The notes beneath the pieces were generated by a model. The model worked only from the letters and a program-made list of their open reading frames with translations, was not told the origin of the DNA and ran no database searches. From NCBI RefSeq assembly GCF_002879885.1, contig NZ_PNYA01000016.1, positions 62,001 to 126,000 of the forward strand: a stretch of 64,000 nt of DNA. The letters run 5' to 3'. Position 1 is the stretch's first letter; each line of letters opens with the position of its first letter. This document shows positions 1 through 8,560 of this stretch, in pieces. This DNA is from Trinickia dabaoshanensis (GTDB taxonomy: Bacteria; Pseudomonadota; Gammaproteobacteria; Burkholderiales; Burkholderiaceae). A program made the translations under genes and the position numbers.

Positions 1-1
1 C

Positions 2-463
2 CAGCTACAGAGCTTCGCCCGAACGCTCATCGTCGTCCTGACCGCACCGCTCGGCTTGATCGGCGTCGTGGCCGCGCTCCTGCTGCTCGGCGAACCGTTC
101 GGCTTCGTCGCCATGCTCGGCGTGATTGCCATGTTCGGCATCATCATGCGCAATTCGGTGATTCTCGTCGATCAGATCGAGCAAGACATTGCGTCGGGGC
201 AGCCGCGTTTCGATGCCATCGTGGGCGCGACAGTCAGGCGCTTCCGTCCGATCATGCTCACGGCCGCCGCCGCGGTGCTGGCCTTGATCCCGCTCCTTCG
301 TTCCGGCTTCTTCGGCCCGATGGCCACCGCACTCATGGGCGGCATCACGATCGCCACGGTGCTCACCCTGTTCTTCCTGCCGGCCCTTTATGCGACTTCC
401 TTCCGCGTTCGACGCGACGAGCGCGCGCACGGACAGTCCGTCGTCGAGCATGCGGAGATCTGA
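2..463 (+). CDS. RND efflux transporter, C-terminal end (partial)
   Basis: This is the last 153 residues of an inner-membrane RND (AcrB/MexB or heavy-metal type) proton-driven efflux pump; the gene begins before the window. The visible part contains the closing hydrophobic helices of the second transmembrane half, including the family-typical stretches around 'GIIMRNSVILVDQ' and 'RFRPIMLTAAAAVLALIPL', then a short cytoplasmic tail. The outer-membrane gene starts two bases after its stop, so the two are co-transcribed and form pump and exit duct. Substrate cannot be told from this fragment. The family call is firm; the subfamily is open. Confidence 0.9.
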   Translation, partial: QLQSFARTLIVVLTAPLGLIGVVAALLLLGEPFGFVAMLGVIAMFGIIMRNSVILVDQIEQDIASGQPRFDAIVGATVRRFRPIMLTAAAAVLALIPLLRSGFFGPMATALMGGITIATVLTLFFLPALYATSFRVRRDERAHGQSVVEHAEI

Positions 464-465
464 TC

Positions 466-1929
466 ATGCAACTCACCATTAAGACATCCGTTATCGCCGT
501 GTTCGCGGCGCTTGCAACGAGCGCATGCTCGCTGGGCCCGAGCGGTGCGCCGCCCGCCATGCCGTCGCCCACGCATTATGGGGCGCAGCCGCAACCCCAG
601 CGTACCGTCGAAGCCGCGGGAACGGCGCAACGATTCGACGTCGGCGCGGCGCCCGTGCCGCAATGGTGGCGGCTGTACCGCTCCGAGGCGCTCGATGCGC
701 TCGTCGAAGAGGGGCTGCGCAACAACCCGACGCTCGCCGCCACACGCAGATCGCTCAACGCGGCGCAGGAAGATTTGCGGGCACAGGTCGGCGCTTCTAC
801 CCTGCCGTCGATCGATGCGCTCGCACAGGCCGATCGCGTGCATTCGCCCGTCGTTCCCGGCATCGGCCCAAGCACCGAACGCTACAACGTGTTCGCCGGC
901 CAGTTGCAGGCGCAGTACAACTTCGATCTGTTCGGCGCCGTTCGTTACGGCAACAAGGCCAGCGCCGCTCGCGTCGACGTCCAGGCGTACGAGGTCGAAG
1001 CGGCGCGGCGCGCGCTCGCCGCGAATATCGTCGGCGCCGCCATCAATGTCGCGGCGCTCGATCGGCAGATCGCGCTCACCGAACGCTTGGCGACGCTCGC
1101 CAGCGATACAGCGCGCGACGATGCGCAGCGGCAAGCGCTCGGCTCGGTCTCGCATGCGCAGGCACTCGCATCCGCCCGGCAGGCCGCCGCGCTCGCGGCG
1201 ACGCTGCCACCGCTGCGCCAGCAGCGCACAAGTGCCCTCAACGCGCTGGCCGTGCTCCTCGGCCGAACGCCCGACGCCGCACCCGCCGTCCCCGAATTGG
1301 CCAGCCTTGCACTGCCGGAGCACGTACCCGTCGCCGTACCGGCGCAACTGCTCCGGTCGCGCCCGGATGTTCAAGCCGCGCAAGCCGCGTTGCAAGCCGC
1401 CGCGGCAGATGTCGGCCAAGCAACGGCCCAGCTTTTCCCGAGCCTATCGCTGACAGCCTCGATGGGCCGCGCCGGATTCAGTTGGCCGGCCCTGCTCTCC
1501 GGCGCAGGCGGCATATGGGCGATCGGGGCAAGTGCCGCACAACCGATCTTCCACGGCGGTGCCTTGCTGGCGCATCGGCGCGCGACGAAGGAGGCGTATG
1601 AGGTAGCCGTTCTGCACTACAAATCGACGGTCCTGTCCGCGTTCGAGAACGTCGCCGATTCGCTCGCCGCGCTCGATAACGATGCGCAGACGCTCGCATC
1701 GACCGAAAGCGAGGCCAGCTCGGCCCATGCGCTGTTCGACGAAACGAGCGCGCGCTATCGGCTCGGGGCATTGCCTCTATCGGCGGCTCAGGCGAGCGAA
1801 CAGCAGTATTTGACGGCACAGGTCGACGCCGTGCGCGCACAGCGTCAGCGGCTTGGCGATACCGCCGCGCTCTTCCAAGCGATGGGGGAATTGCCGCCCG
1901 AACCCGGCAAACGGGCGTCGCACGATTGA
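466..1929 (+). CDS. Efflux outer-membrane factor lipoprotein, NodT/OprM family
   Basis: This 487-residue TolC-like outer-membrane channel gives the upstream RND pump its exit duct. A lipoprotein signal ends in 'ATSAC' near residue 21, so the protein is probably lipid-anchored. The body shows the two OEP repeats of alternating long helices and beta segments; 'LLRSRPDVQAAQAAL' in the second repeat is typical of the NodT family. The ATG is 2 bp after the RND stop, and pqiA follows at once, its ATG 2 bp past this stop. The linkage to a Pqi-type lipid-transport operon is unusual. Length is normal. Confidence 0.93.
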   Translation: MQLTIKTSVIAVFAALATSACSLGPSGAPPAMPSPTHYGAQPQPQRTVEAAGTAQRFDVGAAPVPQWWRLYRSEALDALVEEGLRNNPTLAATRRSLNAAQEDLRAQVGASTLPSIDALAQADRVHSPVVPGIGPSTERYNVFAGQLQAQYNFDLFGAVRYGNKASAARVDVQAYEVEAARRALAANIVGAAINVAALDRQIALTERLATLASDTARDDAQRQALGSVSHAQALASARQAAALAATLPPLRQQRTSALNALAVLLGRTPDAAPAVPELASLALPEHVPVAVPAQLLRSRPDVQAAQAALQAAAADVGQATAQLFPSLSLTASMGRAGFSWPALLSGAGGIWAIGASAAQPIFHGGALLAHRRATKEAYEVAVLHYKSTVLSAFENVADSLAALDNDAQTLASTESEASSAHALFDETSARYRLGALPLSAAQASEQQYLTAQVDAVRAQRQRLGDTAALFQAMGELPPEPGKRASHD

Positions 1930-1931
1930 TC

Positions 1932-3287
1932 ATGGAACATCGAGATTTGATTGCCTGCCACGAGTGCGACTCGCTGTTTCGCAAGCCGCCGCGCCTGCGC
2001 GGTTTGGTCGCGCACTGCTCGTCTTGCGGCGCAAGCATGAAAGGCGTGCGCCACGCCGCGCTCACATTGGACCGGGTTTGCGCGGTGACGGTCGCCGCGC
2101 TGATCACGTTCCTGATCGCGCAGGCGTTCCCCGTGCTTGAGCTCGAAACCGAGGGCCTCACGTCGCATGCCACGCTGTTCGAAGCCGTGCGATCGCTTTG
2201 GCAAGGTCATATGCATATCGTCGCGGCGCTGGTGTTTTGCACGACGATGCTGTTCCCGTCGTTCGAACTCGCTGCCCTGCTCTACCTCTTGCTGCCGCTG
2301 CGCGCGGGCCGCGTGCCGCGCGCCTTCGATGCCGTGTTGCGCGCCGTCCAATTCGTGCGCCCGTGGGGCATGACCGAGGTTTTCATGCTCGGGGTGCTGA
2401 TCACGATCGTGAAGATGGTCAGTCTCGCGCGCGTCATCCCGGGAACGTCGCTGTTCGCGTTCGGCGCCTTGACGTTGATGTTTTGCGTCATCGCCGCCTT
2501 CGACCCCTGCATGCTTTGGGAGATTCGCGACGAGGTCATGAACCGAGGCGTTGCCGGCGCCGGGTCGACCCGACGGTATCGCAAGCGGCGTGCAGCGGAC
2601 GAAGGCGCTCAGGGTGGCGCCGCGCTCGCCGATTCCGCGGCAACCACCTGCGTCACCGCCAAGCACGCCGGACTCATCGCCTGTCACTGCTGCGGCCTAG
2701 TCCACTCGCGCAACGCCCAAGCGTCCGATCGGCGCTGTGCGCGATGCGGCTGTGCGCTGCATGAGCGCCGCCCCGAAAGCGTTACCCGTACGTTCGGGCT
2801 TCTGCTTGCGGCCGCGATGCTTTATATCCCCGCGAACCTGTTGCCGATCATGCATACGTCGACGCTCGGCCGCGCGGAGGACGACACGATCCTCGGCGGC
2901 ATCGCCTATTTCTGGCGGTCGGGAGACTGGCCGCTGGCGGCGATCGTCTTCGTCGCCAGCGTCATGGTGCCGATGCTCAAGCTCGCCATCCTCACGCTGC
3001 AAACCGTCGCCGCCTATCGCGGCTCCGATTGGCAGCCGCTAGAGCGCGCCAAGCTCTACCGCATGGTGGAGCGCATCGGGCGCTGGTCGATGCTCGACGT
3101 ATTCGTCGTTTCGCTGACCGTGGCCCTCGTGCATTTCGGATCGCTCGCGCAGATCACCGCGGGACCGGGGGCATTGGCCTTCGGTTCGGTCGTCGTCCTG
3201 ACCATGCTCGCGTCGAACGCGTTCGATCCGCGCCTCATCTGGGACAACGTCCGCCTCCGGCCGGCGCGCGCGCGTGGACGGTCGTAA
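1932..3287 (+). CDS. pqiA: Paraquat-inducible protein A (integral membrane)
   Basis: PqiA is the polytopic inner-membrane partner of the MCE protein PqiB, part of the Pqi machinery linked to lipid traffic and envelope integrity. The 451 residues hold two PqiA units. Each begins with a cytoplasmic zinc-ribbon-like cysteine cluster ('CHECDSLF' with 'CSSCGAS', later 'CHCCGL' with 'CARCGC') and continues with about four membrane helices. The ATG at 1932 is preferred; an in-frame TTG two codons earlier overlaps the previous stop. pqiB follows, its ATG 58 bp after this stop. The fused two-unit form is the usual one in proteobacteria. Confidence 0.92.
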   Translation: MEHRDLIACHECDSLFRKPPRLRGLVAHCSSCGASMKGVRHAALTLDRVCAVTVAALITFLIAQAFPVLELETEGLTSHATLFEAVRSLWQGHMHIVAALVFCTTMLFPSFELAALLYLLLPLRAGRVPRAFDAVLRAVQFVRPWGMTEVFMLGVLITIVKMVSLARVIPGTSLFAFGALTLMFCVIAAFDPCMLWEIRDEVMNRGVAGAGSTRRYRKRRAADEGAQGGAALADSAATTCVTAKHAGLIACHCCGLVHSRNAQASDRRCARCGCALHERRPESVTRTFGLLLAAAMLYIPANLLPIMHTSTLGRAEDDTILGGIAYFWRSGDWPLAAIVFVASVMVPMLKLAILTLQTVAAYRGSDWQPLERAKLYRMVERIGRWSMLDVFVVSLTVALVHFGSLAQITAGPGALAFGSVVVLTMLASNAFDPRLIWDNVRLRPARARGRS

Positions 3288-3345
3288 TCGCCCCTATCGT
3301 CCCTATCGCCCCGCTTCGTCAACCTTCACTCGATTCCTTCCAGCG

Positions 3346-4941
3346 ATGCACATCCCTGACTTACCGCATCCGGAGATCAAGCCTCGCAGCCGCTGGCTTC
3401 CTTCTCTGGTATGGCTGATACCCTTGATCTCCGCGCTGATCGGTATCGCCCTTCTCGTGAAATCCGTGACGGCCGAAGGGCCGACCGTGACCGTTGCCTT
3501 CGATAACGCCGAGGGGCTCGAGGCGGGCAAAACGAAGGTCAAATACAAAGACGTCGAAATCGGGACCGTTCGCACGATCGCGCTATCGGACGATCTCAAG
3601 CATGTTCGCGTCACGATCCAACTCGACAAAGAAGCGGAAAAGTTCGCCACCGAGGGATCGCGATTCTGGGTGGTGCGCCCGCGCATCGGCGCAAGCGGCG
3701 TCTCGGGTCTCGGCACGTTGCTGTCGGGCGCGTATATCGGCGCCGACATCGGCCGCTCTACCCGTCGCGCGACGAGCTTCACCGGTCTCGAGAATCCTCC
3801 GATCGTCACCGCCGATCAGCAAGGGCATCAATATACGCTGCGCGGCGATTCGCTCGGCTCGCTCGATATCGGAGCGCCCATTTTCTACCGGCGCATTCAA
3901 GTCGGCCAGGTCGTCGGCTTTTCGCTCGACCCGAAGGGATCGGGCGTGATCGTCAACGTGTTCGTCAATGCGCCGTACGACAAGTACGTCGGTACCGACA
4001 CACGCTGGTGGCACGCGAGCGGCGTGGATCTGCGTCTCGACTCCGGCGGCCTCAAGCTCAACACGCAGTCGCTCGCCACGGTCATGATGGGCGGGCTCGC
4101 CTTCGAATCGCCGCCCGGAGCGAATGCGGGTGCGCAAGCCCCCGACGGCGCGACGTTCAGGCTCGCGCCGGATGAAACCGACGCCTTGCGAGAACCCGAC
4201 GGTACGCCGCTTTACGTCGTCATGCATTTCAATCAGTCGCTGCGCGGACTATCGGTCGGCGCACCGGTGGACCTGCGCGGCATCACGCTCGGCCAGGTGA
4301 CGAAGATCGGCCTCGAGTACGACGAGAAGGCGCTTAGCTTCAGCATGGAAGTGACGATGGCGCTCTATCCCGACAGGCTCAGCCGCCGTTCGAACGCGAT
4401 GTTGCCCGAGCCCAATACGCAGGGCGCCAACGACCTGATCCAGCACCTCGTCTTGCACGGACTACGCGGCCAGTTGCGAACCGGCAACTTGCTCACCGGT
4501 CAGCTATATGTCGCGCTCGACATGTTCCCGCAAGCGGCGCACGCCACAGTCGATCTGCGCCGCACACCCATCGAGCTGCCCACCGTGCCGAACACGCTCG
4601 ACGAATTGCAAGTGCAAATTGCCGGTATCGCCAAGAAACTCAATGAAGTGCCATTCGACAAGATCGGTGCGAATTTGAACGGCACGCTCGAAAGCGCTAA
4701 CCGGCTGTTCGGTCAGCTCAATACGGAAGTCGTTCCGCAAGCCCGATCCACGCTGGCCTCCGCGCAGAAAACGTTCGACGCGGCTCAGGCCACGCTCGGT
4801 CAGGATTCGCCGATGCAAGCGGACGTACACGGCGCGATGCAGGAACTGACCCGCACGTTGCAGTCCTTGAACGCGCTGGCGGACTACCTGGAACGCCATC
4901 CCGAAGCACTCGTCTTCGGTAAGAAAGGAGATCGTCAATGA
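3346..4941 (+). CDS. pqiB: PqiB, MCE-domain intermembrane transport protein
   Basis: PqiB is anchored in the inner membrane by one N-terminal helix and assembles MCE domains into a periplasmic tube thought to carry lipids between membranes. The start chosen is the ATG at 3346, which gives 531 residues and places the single helix ('WLPSLVWLIPLISALIGIALLV') near residue 20; a GTG 72 bp upstream inside pqiA is in frame but adds a featureless extension. Three MCE repeats follow (first around 'GPTVTVAFDNAEGLEAGKTKV') and then a helical C-terminal needle region rich in Gln, Leu and Ala. Its stop overlaps the pqiC start by 4 bp. Confidence 0.92.
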   Translation: MHIPDLPHPEIKPRSRWLPSLVWLIPLISALIGIALLVKSVTAEGPTVTVAFDNAEGLEAGKTKVKYKDVEIGTVRTIALSDDLKHVRVTIQLDKEAEKFATEGSRFWVVRPRIGASGVSGLGTLLSGAYIGADIGRSTRRATSFTGLENPPIVTADQQGHQYTLRGDSLGSLDIGAPIFYRRIQVGQVVGFSLDPKGSGVIVNVFVNAPYDKYVGTDTRWWHASGVDLRLDSGGLKLNTQSLATVMMGGLAFESPPGANAGAQAPDGATFRLAPDETDALREPDGTPLYVVMHFNQSLRGLSVGAPVDLRGITLGQVTKIGLEYDEKALSFSMEVTMALYPDRLSRRSNAMLPEPNTQGANDLIQHLVLHGLRGQLRTGNLLTGQLYVALDMFPQAAHATVDLRRTPIELPTVPNTLDELQVQIAGIAKKLNEVPFDKIGANLNGTLESANRLFGQLNTEVVPQARSTLASAQKTFDAAQATLGQDSPMQADVHGAMQELTRTLQSLNALADYLERHPEALVFGKKGDRQ

Positions 4942-5711
4942 GGTCGGGCGTATTGCAAAGGCGCGGCGCCGTCATTCGAATCCTCGCAACGGCGAGCGCG
5001 TTCGCGCTGTCCGCCTGCGTGTCCTCGCCGCCGAGCCGGTTCTATACGCTGACGCCAAGTGCGCCGGCGGCAGCCGCTACGGGCATTTCGGGTATTTCGA
5101 GTGTTTCGAGCCCTGCTGCGGTGATCGACATCGAGTCCGTCGGCGTACCGGCTCAGGTCGCGCGCAACCAACTCGTCGTGAGAGCCGGAGAAACGCGGGT
5201 CGAAGTGCTCGAGGACGAACGCTGGGCGTCGCCGCTCAGCGATGAAATACGCTCGGCACTGTCGATCGCGGCAACGCAGCAGTTGGGCGGCCTAAACACG
5301 CGCCTTTCTGAGGATAAGGGCGCGGCGTCCATTTATCGCGTTACCGTCGATGTGCAGCGTTTCGAGTCATGGCCCGGCTCACGGGTGGTCGTCGATGCGA
5401 TTTGGACTGTTCGCTCACCGGGAGAAGCCGGCGCAAGATTGACCTGCCGCAGTACGGTCGTCGAGCCGGTGGCCGCCGGTTACGAGGCGTTGGTGGACGG
5501 TCATCGGCGCGCGCTGACGACCATCGCGCGGCAACTGGCGGCGACGGTTCGCACCCTCGCCTCGCCCGCGGCCGAGTCGACCATGGTGCCGTCACGCCAT
5601 TCGTCGATTTCGCTGCCGACGGTGCAATGCCCCGCGCCGGCCACCCACGTCGAACAACACGCCATGGCGGCTTCGGCCTCGAGCGCCGCCCGGATGGGGC
5701 TGGCGCGATGA
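4938..5711 (+). CDS. pqiC: PqiC-type lipoprotein (YmbA family)
   Basis: This 257-residue outer-membrane lipoprotein completes the PqiABC set and is thought to dock PqiB at the outer membrane. The signal ends in the lipobox 'LSAC', followed by 'SSPPSRFYTLTP', the typical beginning of the ABC-type transport auxiliary lipoprotein family. The C-terminal 50 residues or so are Ser/Ala/Pro-rich and look disordered, longer than in E. coli PqiC. The start overlaps the pqiB stop as ATGA, showing translational coupling. The convergent TetR gene lies 62 bp downstream. Confidence 0.88.
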   Translation: MRSGVLQRRGAVIRILATASAFALSACVSSPPSRFYTLTPSAPAAAATGISGISSVSSPAAVIDIESVGVPAQVARNQLVVRAGETRVEVLEDERWASPLSDEIRSALSIAATQQLGGLNTRLSEDKGAASIYRVTVDVQRFESWPGSRVVVDAIWTVRSPGEAGARLTCRSTVVEPVAAGYEALVDGHRRALTTIARQLAATVRTLASPAAESTMVPSRHSSISLPTVQCPAPATHVEQHAMAASASSAARMGLAR

Positions 5712-5773
5712 TTCGAACTCGCCCGCTTAGCCGAGGTGCGGGCCGTGAGCCAAACGGCTTGCGGTCCTGCCTT

Positions 5774-6529
5774 TCATTCGGCCTCGACGGCGGATTCGAC
5801 GATCGGCAACGGACGCATCGCAACTTTTTCCGCATCCGCTCGCTTGAGACCCAAGGTTTGCAGCAAGGCGGCCGCAACGCGCTCGGCCAGGTGCTCGCCG
5901 CTGAAATTCACTGCCTTCAACGCGGCCGCATTCGGCGCCCCCGGTGCGACGAAGCCAAGCTCGGCCGTCACCGCGGCAAGCACGGTACCGCCCACGGACA
6001 AGAACGCGACGAACGGATCGGCGACGGCGAAACGCTTCGCGGCGATACCGCTTTGAACATCCCGCAACAAGCGAGCGCCGAGCCCCCGGTCGAGCATGCG
6101 CGAGGAAAAGCCCTCTCTCACCAAGAACTGGCCCCACAGGGGCTCGCGATGCGCACGCATCAACGTGTAACGCACCGAGACGGCGATCACTTCGGCTGGG
6201 TCCGACAAACCGGCGGTGAGGCGGTCCAGCCAGTCGGCAAATTCATCGAACACGGACTCGACGAGCGTGGCGTAGATCGCCTCTTTCGATTCGAAGTGGT
6301 TGTAAAACGACCCGAACCCGACGTCGGCCGCCTCGGTGATCTCGTTGATGGCCACCCCTTCCATGCCTTTTTCGGCCATGAGCTTGAGCGCCGCATCCAG
6401 CAAGCGGGCCCGCGTCTCTCGCTTGCGGCGGGCGCCGCGCGGCTCGCGTGCTTCGGCGGCATCTGCCGGGGCGGTAGCCGCTCGCGGGACAGCGCGCTTT
6501 TGTGCCGGGCGGTTCGTGGTCTTGGGCAT
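5774..6529 (-). CDS. TetR/AcrR family transcriptional regulator
   Basis: This 251-residue one-component repressor has a basic Ala/Arg-rich leader of about 35 residues, then the TetR helix-turn-helix ('RARLLDAALKLMAEKGMEGVAINEITEAADVG' through 'GSFYNHFESKEAIYATL'), then an all-helical ligand-binding domain. It is convergent with pqiC and divergent from the shortened TetR gene at 6650. TetR proteins next to RND pumps commonly repress them, so the efflux/Pqi operon is a reasonable target, but no operator was identified. Length is slightly above the family norm because of the leader. Confidence 0.9.
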   Translation of the reverse strand: MPKTTNRPAQKRAVPRAATAPADAAEAREPRGARRKRETRARLLDAALKLMAEKGMEGVAINEITEAADVGFGSFYNHFESKEAIYATLVESVFDEFADWLDRLTAGLSDPAEVIAVSVRYTLMRAHREPLWGQFLVREGFSSRMLDRGLGARLLRDVQSGIAAKRFAVADPFVAFLSVGGTVLAAVTAELGFVAPGAPNAAALKAVNFSGEHLAERVAAALLQTLGLKRADAEKVAMRPLPIVESAVEAE

Positions 6530-6649
6530 ATCGGTTCCGATGTGGATCAGACCCGCAGTATAGATTCAAACATCGCGACTGACCAAACGCTCAACCACGA
6601 TCGATAAATCATAGATGAACGCTTTGCAAACCGAAATCCTCTCGACCCC

Positions 6650-7045
6650 ATGAAACGCAAACGGCTCACGCACGAGGAACGAAGGCTCCAAACACGCGAA
6701 CGACTGCTCGACGCGGCACAAGAACTGTTCGTCGAACGAGGGTTTCTTTCGACGAGTCTGGAAGAGATTGCCGATGCGGCGGGCTACACTCGCGGCGCGT
6801 TCTATTCCAACTTCAGCGACAAAACCGACTTGCTGATCGAGTCGTTGCGAAGGCAGCGCGCCACTCTGCCGTGCAATCTGCGCGCAGTTATCTCCGTGCT
6901 CAACCACTACTTGCGAAACGACGAGCGCCTTTGCCTGTGGGTGGAGGCGAGTCTGGTCGCAAAGCAGGATGCGGCGTTTCGCGAGCGGTTCGATTCGCTG
7001 CTGCGAGATGAGTCGCTCGAGACCCCCACATCATCGGGACTTTAG
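6650..7045 (+). CDS. Shortened TetR-type regulator
   Basis: This 131-residue protein has a complete TetR DNA-binding head ('RERLLDAAQELFVERGFLSTSLEEIADAAGYTRGAFYSNFSDK') but stops soon after 'FRERFDSLLRDE', where full-length relatives continue for roughly 60 more residues to the dimerisation helices. The ligand domain is probably also shortened around 'RRQRATLPCNLRAVIS'. It may be a decayed copy or may act as a bare DNA-binding head. It is divergent from the full TetR at 5774-6529, with about 120 bp between them. Whether it is functional is uncertain. Confidence 0.6.
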   Translation: MKRKRLTHEERRLQTRERLLDAAQELFVERGFLSTSLEEIADAAGYTRGAFYSNFSDKTDLLIESLRRQRATLPCNLRAVISVLNHYLRNDERLCLWVEASLVAKQDAAFRERFDSLLRDESLETPTSSGL

Positions 7046-7268
7046 GGGTTCGCCCTGACGTCGTGCGGATATGAGCGGCGCGGACGGCTGCCGCTGTCCG
7101 ATGCCAATGCTGGTTCGATTTTTTTGGCGTCACGCGTATGAGATAGGATTAGCGCATCTCGGCCGCCGCGATGCAAACCGCCTCGAGCGTGTTTGCTTGC
7201 GAATTCGATTCGTCGCATGCCACTTCGCTTACGTTGCTTTGCCGTCTCTGCGTGACTCGACCGATCCC

Positions 7269-8438
7269 ATGCTCAGCCCCCTTGCCCTGATATGCATCGT
7301 CATCGTCTCTTGCCTGATGAGCGTCGCTATCCTGGCTTCGCTACTTCGGACCGCGGTGCCGGGAATAGGCCGCTGGTGCGTGGCCTACGCGCTATTGGCC
7401 GCTGCCTCCGCGTGGGTGCTGCTCGCCCCTGCTCCGCCGGGGCCGTTGGTCGCGGCCGGCGCTTCTCTCGTTACGTTCGCGGCGGTGCTCTTGCTCGTGC
7501 AGGGCACGCGTCAATTTTTTGGTCTGGACTCCGTCCGGCACATGGAGTCGGCGGCGCTTCTCATCGTGTATGTCGCTTTGGTGTACTTCACGTGCGTATC
7601 GCCGAACATCGATGCAAAGATCACGCTCTTATCCGTCGCCCTCGCTTATGCGCGGATAGCGGTGGGTACGTTAGCGCTGCGTCACGCGCCCCGTGACGGC
7701 GCGCGCTACCCCTATCGATTCGTCGCCGCCGCGGCCTATTTGGGCGCGCTCGTCCATGTCGCGCGAATCGCCGCGGTTGCGTTCGGTCTCGGGCCGAAGA
7801 TGGCACTGGTGCAACCGTCGCCCTGGAACGTGGTATTTCTCGGGCTCGCGATCGTCACGCTGCCGTGCATGTCGACCGGCATGGTGATGCTCGCCAACGA
7901 TCGGCTCGCCCGAAGAATGGAACAGCTCGCAAGTGTCGATGAATTGACAGGCATCTTGATGCGGCGCGCGTTCATGGCGAAGGCGAACGCGCTGCTTCGC
8001 GAAGCGTCGGCGGAGGGCAAACCGCTCGCGGTCGCCATTTTGGACATCGACAATTTCAAAGCGATCAACGATAGCTTTGGCCATGCGGCCGGGGATCGAG
8101 TCCTCACGCACATCGCATCGACGGTATCGGCACGGTTACGGCCGTGCGACTTGTTCGGCCGACTCGGTGGGGAGGAGTTCGCGATCGTGTTCGCGAACGC
8201 GAAAAAGGCCGACGCACAGGCTTGGACGAATCAACTACGGCTTGCGGTCGCACAATCGCCTAACGACGGCGTGCGCTGCACCTTTAGCGCGGGGGTGGAA
8301 TGCGTGGGCGGTGGCGATGCGTTGGCGGACGTCCTGGCGCGGGCCGACACGGCGCTTTACACCGCGAAGGAGACAGGACGCAACCGAGTCGTGCCGGCGC
8401 CGGAGCTCGACGCGCGTGATCTCGTGGAGCCGGGATGA
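7269..8438 (+). CDS. Membrane-bound diguanylate cyclase (GGDEF)
   Basis: This 389-residue protein makes the second messenger c-di-GMP from GTP. The N-terminal ~200 residues form about six membrane helices of no recognised sensor type. A GGDEF domain follows, with 'DELTGILMRRAF', 'ILDIDNFKAINDSFGHAAGD' and the active-site sequence GGEEF at about 300-304. An RxxD inhibitory site (RPCD) lies five residues before the GGEEF, so product feedback inhibition is likely. No EAL domain is present. The ATG at 7269 is chosen because the first membrane helix starts immediately after it. Confidence 0.92.
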   Translation: MLSPLALICIVIVSCLMSVAILASLLRTAVPGIGRWCVAYALLAAASAWVLLAPAPPGPLVAAGASLVTFAAVLLLVQGTRQFFGLDSVRHMESAALLIVYVALVYFTCVSPNIDAKITLLSVALAYARIAVGTLALRHAPRDGARYPYRFVAAAAYLGALVHVARIAAVAFGLGPKMALVQPSPWNVVFLGLAIVTLPCMSTGMVMLANDRLARRMEQLASVDELTGILMRRAFMAKANALLREASAEGKPLAVAILDIDNFKAINDSFGHAAGDRVLTHIASTVSARLRPCDLFGRLGGEEFAIVFANAKKADAQAWTNQLRLAVAQSPNDGVRCTFSAGVECVGGGDALADVLARADTALYTAKETGRNRVVPAPELDARDLVEPG

Positions 8439-8560
8439 GCGGATCGGGAATCGCCTCGACCTTCTATCGCCCCTCCTCCCCTGTGCCAATCCATCGGCAA
8501 CGCCGGATCTTCCCTCCCGAATCCAGACTCCGTCGACTTCGCATCCTTATAGGAAAAGCC

